Part shown: in pieces, positions 8,319 through 15,594 of the stretch
How positions within the stretch are numbered: position 1 is the first letter of the stretch
Layout: every line of letters begins with the position of its first letter
Source of the DNA: JAWXCM01 sp034408745
GTDB lineage: Bacteria > Acidobacteriota > Terriglobia > Bryobacterales > Bryobacteraceae
Reading direction: 5' to 3'
Length of the DNA: 35,200 bases
Assembly (NCBI GenBank): GCA_034408745.1
Contig: JAWXCM010000386.1
Location: 1-35,200 of the forward strand
Made by a program: the position numbers and the translations under genes
Notes under the pieces: model-generated
What the model was told of the DNA's origin: nothing
Databases searched by the model: none
The model's input: the letters and a program-made list of their open reading frames with translations, nothing else

Positions 8319-9122
8319 ACTCCGGCCTGCTCGTCGCGGGCGACAATCCCCGGCTCACCTGGAAGCCATGAGGCATTTACGAAGAGAGTGCGGCCCCTGA
8401 GCACTTCGAGGCAGCGACCCGACGAAAGGTCCCAGATACGTACGGTGTTGTCATGCGCCGCCGCCAGCACATCGGTATCCCAAAGCCGGATGTGAACGGA
8501 ACAGGAGAGCACGCCGAGTTGGTCCGCAGTCCACGCCAGGTGCTGCACGTGCGCCCGGTGCGCGTCGATTACCAGCCGGCACTCGCCAGTTTCGACATCC
8601 CACATTCGAACGGTTCCATCACGCGACCCCGAGACAGCCCGCCGCCCGTCATTGGCGAGCAGTGCACAATACGCGCCATCCCGATGGCCAGTGAAGCGCT
8701 GTACGCAGGCACCGGTGGCGAGGTCCCATACTCGCACCTCTCCATCCCCTCGATCTCCCCCAGCCGTGACAGCGCGCTTCCCGTCTGCACTGAATCCGAG
8801 CGCCCGGACAAAACCGGTGTGGCCTTTTAGGACGCGCATACACTCGCCAGTATCGACGTCCCAGAGCCGTGTTGTGTTGTCGAACGATCCCGAGAGCACA
8901 AAGCGCGGGTCCTGCTGATTCCAGGCGAGACCCCAGATGCGGTTCGTGTGTCCGCTTAGCTCGCGAATGCATTTCCCCGACGAGAGATCCCACAGAGGGG
9001 ACCGTCAGCCCCACGACGCCGGTGATGGCCCGTCTCCGGTCAGGACTGAACGCGCAGGTCAGGTCGCCTGCATTTAGCTGAAGTTGGACAAATTGCTCCG
9101 GCGTGTCTCGCGCGCCGCCTCG
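8294..9122 (-). pseudogene. WD40-repeat protein fragment, 5'-truncated and frameshifted
   Basis: The minus strand encodes several WD40 repeats with the usual GH...WD signature: LSGHTNRIWGLAWN, GSFDNTTRLWDV, GHTGFVRALGFSADGKRA, GEVRVWDLATGACVQRFTGH, GTVRMWDVETGEC and NTVRIWDLSSGRCLEVL, ending YLWTDVS with a stop at 8294. The longest frame reaches only about 8997. Beyond it the homology continues in another frame as NAGDLTCAFSPDRRRAITG and is closed by an in-frame TAG at 9123-9125, so at least one single-base shift lies near 9000. One repeat is also collapsed: IRLWDTD runs directly into VLAAAHDNTVRIWD without the ~30 residues that should separate them. No start codon with a ribosome-binding site and no N-terminal effector domain are present. 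This is the decaying tail of a larger WD40 protein. Confidence 0.65.
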
Positions 9123-9314
9123 CTATTTTGAATCTACACCTGACACGCGCAAAGACCACTCTTTCGTCCCACCCCTCGCGGCCCGAGCCATACTGCGCTC
9201 CATCCACCTCGCCAGTCAGCGCCTCTTTCTGATCTCCGGGAACGGCTGCGTGCAATCCCGGCGGTCCTTGTATTCATTCCACCGCCGCAGGTTCTGTAAT
9301 CGAGCAAAGGCTTC

Positions 9315-9977
9315 TTAATCGTCGTCCTCGGTTGTTCCCTCGTCCACAGCCTGTTCTGTGGGAATGAGGGGTACCGCCTGGCCAGCGAAATAGTTCCGTA
9401 ATCGCAAAGTCAGGGCTTCTGGCGTAATTCCTCCAGCGGCCAGTTTCTGGGCGAAGGAACGGCCGGGATGTAATACATCCCAGGAGGATTTGTACTGCGT
9501 TGCGCGACGAATGCCTGGATCTTTATTTCCAAAACCGTCGATGACCACGTTCCAAATGGGCTTGAATTCCTCGATCATCATGTTTTCACCCAACGGGATC
9601 CAAATGTCATCAACGACAAGAGACCGGAAATGAAAATCCGCCAACTCAAGATTTGCAGCTTCGCTGATTGATGCGGCGTGCTGCCGCAAACGATCCCGCA
9701 GGGATTTTCCTTTTGCCGCGTCAAAAGTCAGTCCGCCCTTGCGCGCGCCTCTGGGGATGGCTTTCCCCACGTAGACTGGCTTCTCAAACGCACCATTGCG
9801 ATTGGGCTGAGCGATCGGTTTATATGTCTCGAAGGAGCCAGTGTAGTAGATCGCATACACGCCGGCGCCGACCAGATCGCTCGCTTCAGCCAGCGCCTCT
9901 ACCTTCCGCGTCAACAAGGCCTCCGCCACACTGCGACCAAGGTTGATCTTATCCAGTGGGTTATAAGGCGCTTCCAT
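9315..9977 (-). CDS. Eco29kI-family type II restriction endonuclease (GIY-YIG)
   Basis: The 220-residue product matches the Eco29kI family, which carries a GIY-YIG nuclease fold and, in the prototype, cuts CCGCGG. Visible hallmarks in order: NPLDKINLGRSVAEALL at the N-terminus, GVYAIYYTG (39-47), the YIG-equivalent PVYVGKA (67-73), the RLRQH block (96-100), VVDDIWIPLGENMMIEEF with the acidic residues near 136-137, IWN (141-143), then DGFGNKDPG and SSWDVLHPGR. Length is normal and every motif is intact, so it is probably active. The acidic tail ends EGTTEDDD. It is the last gene of a four-gene operon, 6 nt after the methyltransferase stop, an order that lets methylation be made before cleavage. 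Target sequence is inferred from the family only. Confidence 0.9.
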   Translation of the reverse strand: MEAPYNPLDKINLGRSVAEALLTRKVEALAEASDLVGAGVYAIYYTGSFETYKPIAQPNRNGAFEKPVYVGKAIPRGARKGGLTFDAAKGKSLRDRLRQHAASISEAANLELADFHFRSLVVDDIWIPLGENMMIEEFKPIWNVVIDGFGNKDPGIRRATQYKSSWDVLHPGRSFAQKLAAGGITPEALTLRLRNYFAGQAVPLIPTEQAVDEGTTEDDD

Positions 9978-9983
9978 TTGGTT

Positions 9984-11153
9984 TTAGTCTGACACGTCGT
10001 TTAAACGCAGCGTATCCGACACGGACTTAGCAATTGCCGTGGCCAGGCGTACCGGTACCGCATTGCCCAACTGGCGCATGGCTTCCGTCCAGGGACCACA
10101 GAACACGTAATCATCCGGAAAGGTTTGCAGTCGGGCTGCTTCCCTGACGGTAAAGTACCGAATACTTCCGTCTGGTCGCGCCAGCATGTTCTCCCCACCT
10201 GGCACACCATGATCCCCCGCTTTCAAAGTTTTAGCTGGTTCGTCCACAGGGCTTCCTGTATGTCCAGGGTAGGCGCGCGCGCCCGGGTTGAACACGTGAT
10301 TCGGTACTTCGTTGTCAGGGTACTTTTCGGGGTCGGGAAGATTGCGAATCGCATCTCTGACGGTTTGCCACCGCCTCGTCTCAAACAGCGCACCATTTCG
10401 CAGCCGCTCCACTCGATTCATGAATCGCTCAGGAGTCGCCGGCCGACGCGCCTTTGGCACCTTATGCTGGTCCCAGTACTCCCCGCTAACCCACTGAGAG
10501 TGGAGCAATGTGTCTTCCGAGTGATCGCCTTCCGGAAATGTCCACTCAACCCCGAGATCCGCGCGGAAACCGACAAAAAAGACCCGTTCCCTGCGTTGAG
10601 GCACACCATAATTCGCGGCGTTCAAGAGGCGTGTGACCACGTTGTATTCCGAAGTCTGACGTTGCGAAGTATGATGCTGCTCCAGTCGAGCTCTGTGCTC
10701 TTCCCAGCTCTCATTCTGCAACCTCGTCAGGCTCGGATGCTCAAGTTGCTTTACGATATACGCGAAATAGTTCGCAAAGGATTGCCGGGTCAAACCCTTA
10801 ACGTTCTCGAAAATAAAAGCCCTGGGACGAAGTGAGCGAACCGCGCGCACGGCTTCGGGAAACATATCTCGTGAGTCCATGTATCCCTGGTGTTTGCCGC
10901 CCATTGAGAATGGTTGGCACGGGGGGCCGCCCGACACCACCATCACATCGTCAAGCCGGCTGTAGTCAAACTCCCTGACGTCGAGTTGGTGCAATGGCCA
11001 TCGATCCACAGCCTGTTGGTGCAGGCGCTGGTTCTCGCGAAACGTCGCGCAGGCGTCCGGGTTCCACTCGATCACAGCCGCATGGTGAAAGCCGGCATTG
11101 GCCATCCCAATCGCCAGGCCTCCAGCCCCCGCAAACAGCTCAACGCTATGCAT
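9984..11153 (-). CDS. DNA (cytosine-5) methyltransferase of the restriction-modification operon
   Basis: A 389-residue C5-cytosine methyltransferase with all the ordered motifs: I ELFAGAGGLAIG (5-16) for SAM binding, IV GGPPCQPFS with the catalytic Cys79, VI ENVKGL, VIII QRRERVFFVG, then a target-recognition region and motifs IX-X (FTVREAARLQTFPDDY ... QLGNAVPVRLA). It transfers a methyl group to C5 of cytosine in the site cut by the neighbouring nuclease, protecting the host. Its start overlaps the end of vsr by 8 bp and its stop is 6 nt before the nuclease gene, so the three are translationally linked. If the nuclease has Eco29kI specificity, the methylated site should be CCGCGG. The family is certain; specificity is inference. 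Confidence 0.93.
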   Translation of the reverse strand: MHSVELFAGAGGLAIGMANAGFHHAAVIEWNPDACATFRENQRLHQQAVDRWPLHQLDVREFDYSRLDDVMVVSGGPPCQPFSMGGKHQGYMDSRDMFPEAVRAVRSLRPRAFIFENVKGLTRQSFANYFAYIVKQLEHPSLTRLQNESWEEHRARLEQHHTSQRQTSEYNVVTRLLNAANYGVPQRRERVFFVGFRADLGVEWTFPEGDHSEDTLLHSQWVSGEYWDQHKVPKARRPATPERFMNRVERLRNGALFETRRWQTVRDAIRNLPDPEKYPDNEVPNHVFNPGARAYPGHTGSPVDEPAKTLKAGDHGVPGGENMLARPDGSIRYFTVREAARLQTFPDDYVFCGPWTEAMRQLGNAVPVRLATAIAKSVSDTLRLNDVSD

Positions 11154-11550
11154 CCAGAAACCTCATGATTCGTCGCGGCAGCGCACTGTGTTGAAGCTGG
11201 CATTCCCAGACGGTAAGTGTCTTCCAGCCGGCCTCGCGGAGCTGTCGCTTCACTCTGGCATCTCTTTTCCGATTGCCCTCAAGTTTGGCAATCCAGAAAT
11301 CGAGACGCGACTTTGGCAAACGCGCCAGAGCACAATTTCCATGTCGATGCCAAAAGCATCCATGCACAAAAATGACCTTACTGCGACTTCTAAACACCAG
11401 ATCCGGATGCCCGGGCAGGTCCCTGGCATGCAAGCGGTATCTGTATCCCAGACCAAAGACGATCTTTCGGACAAGCATCTCCGGCCGCGAATGCTTCGAC
11501 CGCACACGCGCCATGATCTCCGATCGTCGCTGTGTTGAAACCGAATCCAC
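11146..11550 (-). CDS. vsr: Very short patch repair endonuclease Vsr
   Basis: The 134-residue protein aligns along its whole length with Vsr. Key residues are visible: the N-terminal RRSEIMARVRSKHSRPEMLVRK, D50 in GHPDLVF (the catalytic metal ligand), and the FVHGCFWHRH block with H63, W67, H68 and H70, followed by FWIAKLEGNRKRD and TVWECQL. Vsr nicks next to T:G mismatches that arise when 5-methylcytosine deaminates, so it limits mutation caused by the partner methyltransferase encoded immediately downstream (8-bp overlap). E. coli Vsr is tuned to Dcm sites; here the coupling suggests tuning to the local methyltransferase. The start at 11550 lies 12 nt after the stop of the small ribbon-helix-helix gene. 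Confidence 0.92.
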   Translation of the reverse strand: MDSVSTQRRSEIMARVRSKHSRPEMLVRKIVFGLGYRYRLHARDLPGHPDLVFRSRSKVIFVHGCFWHRHGNCALARLPKSRLDFWIAKLEGNRKRDARVKRQLREAGWKTLTVWECQLQHSALPRRIMRFLDA

Positions 11551-11562
11551 AGGGCAATGCCT

Positions 11563-11760
11563 TCAACTTTGCTTCAGTGACTGCAACAGCGGCCACTTGT
11601 CGGCGATATAGGAATCCGCGGCATCGCGTACAACCCACGCAAGCGACACCTTTTTCTCACGCGCGATTGCTTCGAGCGTTCGATAGGTGTCGGGTGGAAA
11701 ACTGATCGATGCGCGGACAGCTGCGGTGGACTCGGATTCTGACTCTTTCGGGCTCACCAT
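11563..11760 (-). CDS. Ribbon-helix-helix (CopG-like) DNA-binding protein heading the R-M operon
   Basis: A 65-residue protein. After an acidic Ser/Glu-rich start comes a predicted beta strand (VRASISF, about 15-21) and two helices (PDTYRTLEAIAREKK and SLAWVVRDAADSYIADKW), the ribbon-helix-helix layout of CopG/Arc-type repressors. It begins at an ATG preceded by AAGGTGG with good spacing and is separated from vsr by only 12 nt. Its position at the head of the operon suggests that it regulates the restriction-modification genes, as C proteins do in other systems, but it does not belong to the helix-turn-helix C-protein family. It could alternatively be an antitoxin-like protein whose toxin is absent. 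An inverted repeat covers its ribosome-binding region. Confidence 0.75.
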   Translation of the reverse strand: MVSPKESESESTAAVRASISFPPDTYRTLEAIAREKKVSLAWVVRDAADSYIADKWPLLQSLKQS

Positions 11761-11762
11761 AA

Positions 11763-11789
11763 TTCACCACCTTACACCACTTCGGTGAA
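11763..11789 (-). promoter_or_regulatory. Inverted repeat over the ribosome-binding site of the RHH gene (candidate operator)
   Basis: TTCACC (11763-11768) and GGTGAA (11784-11789) form an inverted pair just upstream of the RHH start. The shorter CACC/GGTG pair 11775-11778 and 11784-11787 and the doubled CACCAC word lie inside. The repeat includes the complement of the AAGGTGG ribosome-binding site, so occupancy could block expression. Autoregulation is an inference from position. Confidence 0.35.
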
Positions 11790-11872
11790 CGTAGAAGGCA
11801 ATCCTGCCCGTGAGTAGGCGAGGACCAGGGCGCAGAGTTCCCAAAACTCTCGTGGATCCCACTGCAACCCCG

Positions 11873-11878
11873 TACAAT
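11873..11878 (+). promoter_or_regulatory. Candidate -10 (TACAAT) for the PH-domain gene pair
   Basis: TACAAT ends 2 nt before an ATG at 11881 and 11 nt before the ATG at 11890. With a normal -10 to start distance the transcript would begin near 11885, which favours 11890 as start codon with a leader of about five bases. No clear -35 was seen. Confidence 0.35.
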
Positions 11879-11889
11879 AAATGCTTCTC

Positions 11890-12465
11890 ATGACCACCCC
11901 ACCGGACCCGAGTCGCCTCGCCGCAGTGCCCGCGAGCATCGCAGCGATCGAACGCCCCGCCGAGCAACTCATGACCTGGTATTTCATCCGGGCCGTTTTC
12001 TCGACGGTCGCCTTCCCTGTGCTCCTGCCCGTCTTGTACTTCCGCTATCACACCATGCGCTACCGTTTCGACGAGGAAGGCATCCGGATGAGCTGGGGCA
12101 TCCTGTTTCGTCACGAAGTGATCCTCAACTACTCCCGCATCCAGGACATCCATGTCGAGTCCAATTTCCTCGAACGGATGCTCGGACTCGCGCGAATTGA
12201 GATTCAGACCGCAGCCGGGACCTCCGGCGCGCACATGACCCTCGAAGGACTCGCCGACCATATGGCCATGCGCGACTTCCTTTACTCGCGGATGCGCGGG
12301 GCGCGCGGCGTTGCCCCTCAACCCAGGCTGTTGGAAACCGATGGCGCGGCGTCCGGCGAGCTCGTCCAGGTTCTGCAGAGCGTTGCCGACGAACTCCGTG
12401 CCATTCGCCTGAATCTGGCGGCTACCGCTCCGCAACCACAACAGGAGCCACGCGCCAATGGCTGA
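11890..12465 (+). CDS. PH-domain membrane protein (bPH2 / DUF304, YdbS-like)
   Basis: A 191-residue protein with one long hydrophobic segment (WYFIRAVFSTVAFPVLLPVLYF, about 30-51 of this start) followed by a bacterial PH (DUF304) domain: YRFDEEGIRMSWGILFRHEVILNYSRIQDIHVESNFLERMLGLARIEIQTAAG, the strand order typical of YdbS/YdbT proteins. A C-terminal helical stretch (SGELVQVLQSVADELRAIRLNL) follows the domain. Start 11890 was preferred over 11881 because of the TACAAT hexamer spacing; the protein would be three residues longer otherwise. Its stop overlaps the next PH gene by 8 bp, so the two are translationally coupled. In Bacillus, ydbST is linked to antimicrobial-peptide resistance; the function here is not shown. 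Confidence 0.85.
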   Translation: MTTPPDPSRLAAVPASIAAIERPAEQLMTWYFIRAVFSTVAFPVLLPVLYFRYHTMRYRFDEEGIRMSWGILFRHEVILNYSRIQDIHVESNFLERMLGLARIEIQTAAGTSGAHMTLEGLADHMAMRDFLYSRMRGARGVAPQPRLLETDGAASGELVQVLQSVADELRAIRLNLAATAPQPQQEPRANG

Positions 12466-13228
12466 TGCTCTCCGCCGACTCCTGCTCCGGCTGCTCCGGG
12501 TTCCGCCCGAGCCCGATGCTCCGGAAGGCGCGCCCGATTCGGTGCTGCGCTTCCGCGCCGGCGCGAACTTTTACCGCTGGAAACTCCTGCTCTGGGCCTT
12601 CACCTGTTGCATCTCCACCGCGGGCCTGCTGGCCTTTCTGTACGTACTGGGCCAGGCATTACGCCGTGCCCCGGCATGGGCGCACGGCGCATTTGAGGCA
12701 GGCGTAATCGTTCTGCTTGCCATTGCAGCCGTGATCTGGATCGCCACGTATCTCGCCCTTCGCCTGGAGTACGACCTGCACTGGTATATCCTCACCGACC
12801 GCAGTCTGCGCATCCGGCACGGCGTCTGGACCGTGCGGGAACTCACCATGAATTTCGCAAACATTCAGGAAATCCGAATCGGCTCCGGGCCGTTGCAGAA
12901 CGTGCTCGGCATCGCCGATGTGGAAGTGCACTCGGCTGGCGGAGGAGGCGCGGAGGCAAAGCCCGGCCACAAAGGGATCCAGCAACGGAACGTTGCGGCT
13001 TTCGCCGGAGTTGCCAATGCCGCCGAAATTCGCGACCGGATACTGGACCGTCTGCGCCACTATCGCGAGATGGGTCTGGGCGGCACTGCGGATCGCCAGC
13101 CACAACCCGCCGCGGTCTCGAGGCCCGTTCAGGAGGACCATCCGGCCACCCTCGAAGCGGCACGGCTTATGTTGCAGGAAGCGCAGGCACTGCGCAAATC
13201 GCTGGACAGCGCCAGTCAGGCCCGCTGA
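12458..13228 (+). CDS. PH-domain membrane protein (bPH2 / DUF304, second of pair)
   Basis: A 256-residue protein with two transmembrane segments (about 42-66 LLLWAFTCCISTAGLLAFLYVL and 80-103 FEAGVIVLLAIAAVIWIATYLAL) and a DUF304-type PH domain after them: YDLHWYILTDRSLRIRHGVWTVRELTMNFANIQEIRIGSGPLQNVLGIADVEVHSAGG. The linker and C-terminal tail (HPATLEAARLMLQEAQALRKSLDSA) form a predicted helix, matching a similar tail on the first protein, so the tails could pair with each other. The gene overlaps its partner by 8 bp. A strong hairpin lies shortly after it, but its U-tract faces the opposite strand and seems to serve katG. Confidence 0.85.
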   Translation: MADALRRLLLRLLRVPPEPDAPEGAPDSVLRFRAGANFYRWKLLLWAFTCCISTAGLLAFLYVLGQALRRAPAWAHGAFEAGVIVLLAIAAVIWIATYLALRLEYDLHWYILTDRSLRIRHGVWTVRELTMNFANIQEIRIGSGPLQNVLGIADVEVHSAGGGGAEAKPGHKGIQQRNVAAFAGVANAAEIRDRILDRLRHYREMGLGGTADRQPQPAAVSRPVQEDHPATLEAARLMLQEAQALRKSLDSASQAR

Positions 13229-13247
13229 GGCGCAGGCCTCGCCAACA

Positions 13248-13276
13248 GAAAATGGCGGCGCTGGGCACGCCGCCAT
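13248..13276 (-). terminator. Rho-independent terminator of katG
   Basis: A perfect 9-bp stem, ATGGCGGCG (13252-13260) with CGCCGCCAT (13268-13276), encloses a 7-nt loop. On the minus strand it is followed by TTTTCTGTT, a usable U-tract, and it lies about 40 nt past the katG stop. On the plus strand the run after the stem is not T-rich, so it mainly ends katG transcription. Confidence 0.65.
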
Positions 13277-13313
13277 CTCATCACGCTTTGAGCTTTGGAA
13301 CCCCCGCCGGTTT

Positions 13314-15530
13314 TTAGCGAAGATCGAAGCGGTCGAGATTCATCACCTTCGTCCATGCCCTGGCGAAGTCCTGCGCGAACTTTTCCTTCGCGTCAGCCGA
13401 AGCGTAGACCTCGGCCACGGCGCGCAGTTCGGAGTTCGAGCCGAAGATCAGGTCGACCGGGGTGGCGGTCCACTTCGCTTTGCCGGTCTTTCGATCCACT
13501 CCTTCGTAAAGTCCCTCCGCGTTCTTTGACGCGTTCCATTTGGTCGACATGTCGAGCAAGTTCATGAAGAAGTCGTTGCTCAACGTGCCGGGACGGCTCG
13601 TGAGGACACCATGTGCGGCGCCGCCGGTGTTGGCGTTGAGAGCACGCATGCCCCCGATCAGAACCGTCGCTTCGGTAACCGTGGCATTCAACATCTTCGC
13701 TCGGTCCACCAGCATCTCGGCTGGAGAGAGCGTCTGCCCGGCTTTGTAATAGTTGCGGAAACCATCGGCCGCGGGTTCCAGCGCTGCGAACGAAGCAGCA
13801 TCCGTCTGATCCTGTGCCGCATCCACCCGGCCCGGCGCAAACGCAACCTGCACGTTGTAGCCGGCAGCCTTTGCGGCTTTCTCGACCGCGGCGCTGCCGC
13901 CCAGGACGATCAGGTCTGCGAGCGAGACCTTCCTGCCGCCGGAAGCCGCGCCGTTGAATTCCTTCTGGATGCTCTCCAGGCGCGGTAACACTTTCGCCAG
14001 CTCAGCCGGGTTATTCACTTCCCAGTCCTTCTGCGGAGCCAGGCGCAGGCGGGCACCGTTGGCGCCACCTCGCATGTCGCTGCCACGGAAGGAAGCTGCG
14101 GAGGCCCACGCCGTTCGAACCAACTCGGGAACGGTCAGCCCGGAGGCGAGGATTTTCGCCTTCAGCGACGCGATATCCGTTGCGCTAACCGGCTTGTACG
14201 CGGCCTTCGGCAGCGGGTCCTGCCAGATCAGATCTTCTTTGGGAACTTCCGAGCCGATGTAGCGAGCCTTTGGACCCATATCGCGGTGAGTAAGCTTGAA
14301 CCACGCCTTCGCAAACGCGAGGCGGAATTCTTCCGGATTTTCCCGAAACCGCATGGCAATTGTCCGGTAACTCGGGTCCATTTTGAGCGCGAGGTCGGTG
14401 GTGAACATGATTGGGGCGTGACGCTTCGACGGATCGTGTGCGTCGGGAACCAGGCTGGCACCCTTGTTTTCAGAGGGAATCCACTGCGTGGCTCCAGCGG
14501 GACTCTTCGTCTTAACCCACTCAAACGCGAACAGGTTTTCCAGATACTGGGACGACCATTTGGTGGGAGTGGCGCTCCATGCGCCTTCCAGCCCGCTGGT
14601 TATCGTTTCACCGGCGTTGCCCTTGCCGCAATTGTTCTCCCATCCGATTCCCTGCTTCTCAATGCTGGAACCCGCGGGTTCGGCTCCCATGCAATTCGCC
14701 GGAGGCCGGGCACCGTGAGCCTTGCCAAACGTATGGCCGCCGGCAATAAGGGCGAGTGTCTCCTCATCGTTCATCGCCATCCGGCCAAAGGTGTCGCGGA
14801 TGTCTTTGGCTGCCGCCAGAGGATCGGGGTTCCCGTTAGGGCCTTCCGGATTCACGTAGATCAGTCCCATCTGGACAGCGGCCAGCGGTCTTTGCAAATT
14901 CCGGTTGCCACTGTAGCGCTTGTCATCGAGCATCTTCTGCTCAGGCCCCCAGTACATCAGTTCCGGTTCCCAGTCGTCCGCACGGCCTCCGGCAAACCCG
15001 AAGGTCTTGAACCCCATGTTCTCCAGTGCGACGTTGCCCGCCAGGACCATCAGGTCTCCCCATGACAGATTTGCGCCGTACTTCTGCTTCACCGGCCACA
15101 GCAGGCGGCGAGCCTTGTCGAGATTTCCGTTGTCCGGCCAGCTGTTGAGTGGATCGAATCGCTGCTGCCCGCCATCCCCACCGCCTCGGCCATCCAGCGT
15201 GCGATAGGTGCCGGCGCTGTGCCACGCCATCCGGATGAAGAACGGCCCGTAGTTGCCATAGTCGGCTGGCCACCAGTCCTGCGACGTGGTCATCACCTGA
15301 TTAATGTTTTGCTTGACCGCCTTCAAATCGACAGTGGCGAAGGCTTTGGCGTAGTTGAAATCCTTCCCGAGCGGGTTGGATTCGGCGGAGTTCTGCCGCA
15401 GTGGTGAGAGGTCGAGCTTCTCCGGCCACCAGAATTTGCTCGACTGAGGCTGTTGAGCACTGCCAACACTGCTGAGCACGAGTGTTGCCACTGCCAGCGC
15501 GGTAAGCCGGGAACTTCCAGACGTTTGCAT
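13314..15530 (-). CDS. katG: Catalase-peroxidase KatG with an N-terminal export signal
   Basis: A 738-residue catalase-peroxidase. The distal haem triad is R100, W103, H104 in FFIRMAWHSAGTYR; the covalent Met-Tyr-Trp adduct residues W103, Y225 (LIYVNPEGPNG) and M251 (RMAMNDEE) are all present, as is the proximal His266 (LIAGGHTFGK). The C-terminal pseudo-duplicate domain is complete (WASAASFRGSDMRGGANGARLRLAPQKDW). It removes hydrogen peroxide as catalase and peroxidase. Unlike most cytosolic KatG, residues 1-25 form a signal peptide (ALAVATLVLSSVGSAQ), so a periplasmic KatP-like enzyme is expected. No in-frame start lies upstream before a stop, which supports ATG 15530. The start sits 6 nt after a TACACT -10, implying a leaderless mRNA. 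It is divergent from an OxyR-like regulator 64 bp away. Confidence 0.95.
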   Translation of the reverse strand: MQTSGSSRLTALAVATLVLSSVGSAQQPQSSKFWWPEKLDLSPLRQNSAESNPLGKDFNYAKAFATVDLKAVKQNINQVMTTSQDWWPADYGNYGPFFIRMAWHSAGTYRTLDGRGGGDGGQQRFDPLNSWPDNGNLDKARRLLWPVKQKYGANLSWGDLMVLAGNVALENMGFKTFGFAGGRADDWEPELMYWGPEQKMLDDKRYSGNRNLQRPLAAVQMGLIYVNPEGPNGNPDPLAAAKDIRDTFGRMAMNDEETLALIAGGHTFGKAHGARPPANCMGAEPAGSSIEKQGIGWENNCGKGNAGETITSGLEGAWSATPTKWSSQYLENLFAFEWVKTKSPAGATQWIPSENKGASLVPDAHDPSKRHAPIMFTTDLALKMDPSYRTIAMRFRENPEEFRLAFAKAWFKLTHRDMGPKARYIGSEVPKEDLIWQDPLPKAAYKPVSATDIASLKAKILASGLTVPELVRTAWASAASFRGSDMRGGANGARLRLAPQKDWEVNNPAELAKVLPRLESIQKEFNGAASGGRKVSLADLIVLGGSAAVEKAAKAAGYNVQVAFAPGRVDAAQDQTDAASFAALEPAADGFRNYYKAGQTLSPAEMLVDRAKMLNATVTEATVLIGGMRALNANTGGAAHGVLTSRPGTLSNDFFMNLLDMSTKWNASKNAEGLYEGVDRKTGKAKWTATPVDLIFGSNSELRAVAEVYASADAKEKFAQDFARAWTKVMNLDRFDLR

Positions 15531-15536
15531 GGTCCG

Positions 15537-15565
15537 AGTGTACGTTTAGAATTGACATAGGTCAA
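15537..15565 (-). promoter_or_regulatory. katG promoter, TTGACC - 17 bp - TACACT
   Basis: On the minus strand TTGACC (15565-15560) and TACACT (15542-15537) are separated by exactly 17 bp, close to sigma-70 consensus. The -10 is followed by six bases and then the katG ATG, so transcription should start at the start codon itself. The -35 overlaps the palindrome proposed as regulator site. Confidence 0.55.
15552..15565. promoter_or_regulatory. Palindromic LysR-type site between katG and the oxyR-like gene
   Basis: TTGAC-ATAG-GTCAA is a perfect 5-bp inverted repeat with a 4-nt spacer and contains the T-N11-A core of LysR-type operators. It sits in the 64-bp divergent region and covers the katG -35. 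A further CTAT at 15577-15580 echoes the ATAG at 15557-15560. Binding by the adjacent regulator is an inference from position. Confidence 0.5.
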
Positions 15566-15594
15566 CACGATCAAGGCTATCGGGCTGATCGGAA

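Noticed and set aside
11563..11760. RHH protein as antitoxin of a toxin-antitoxin pair
   Set aside because: No toxin-like gene adjoins it; the next gene is a clear Vsr, so a regulator of the R-M operon is the simpler reading.
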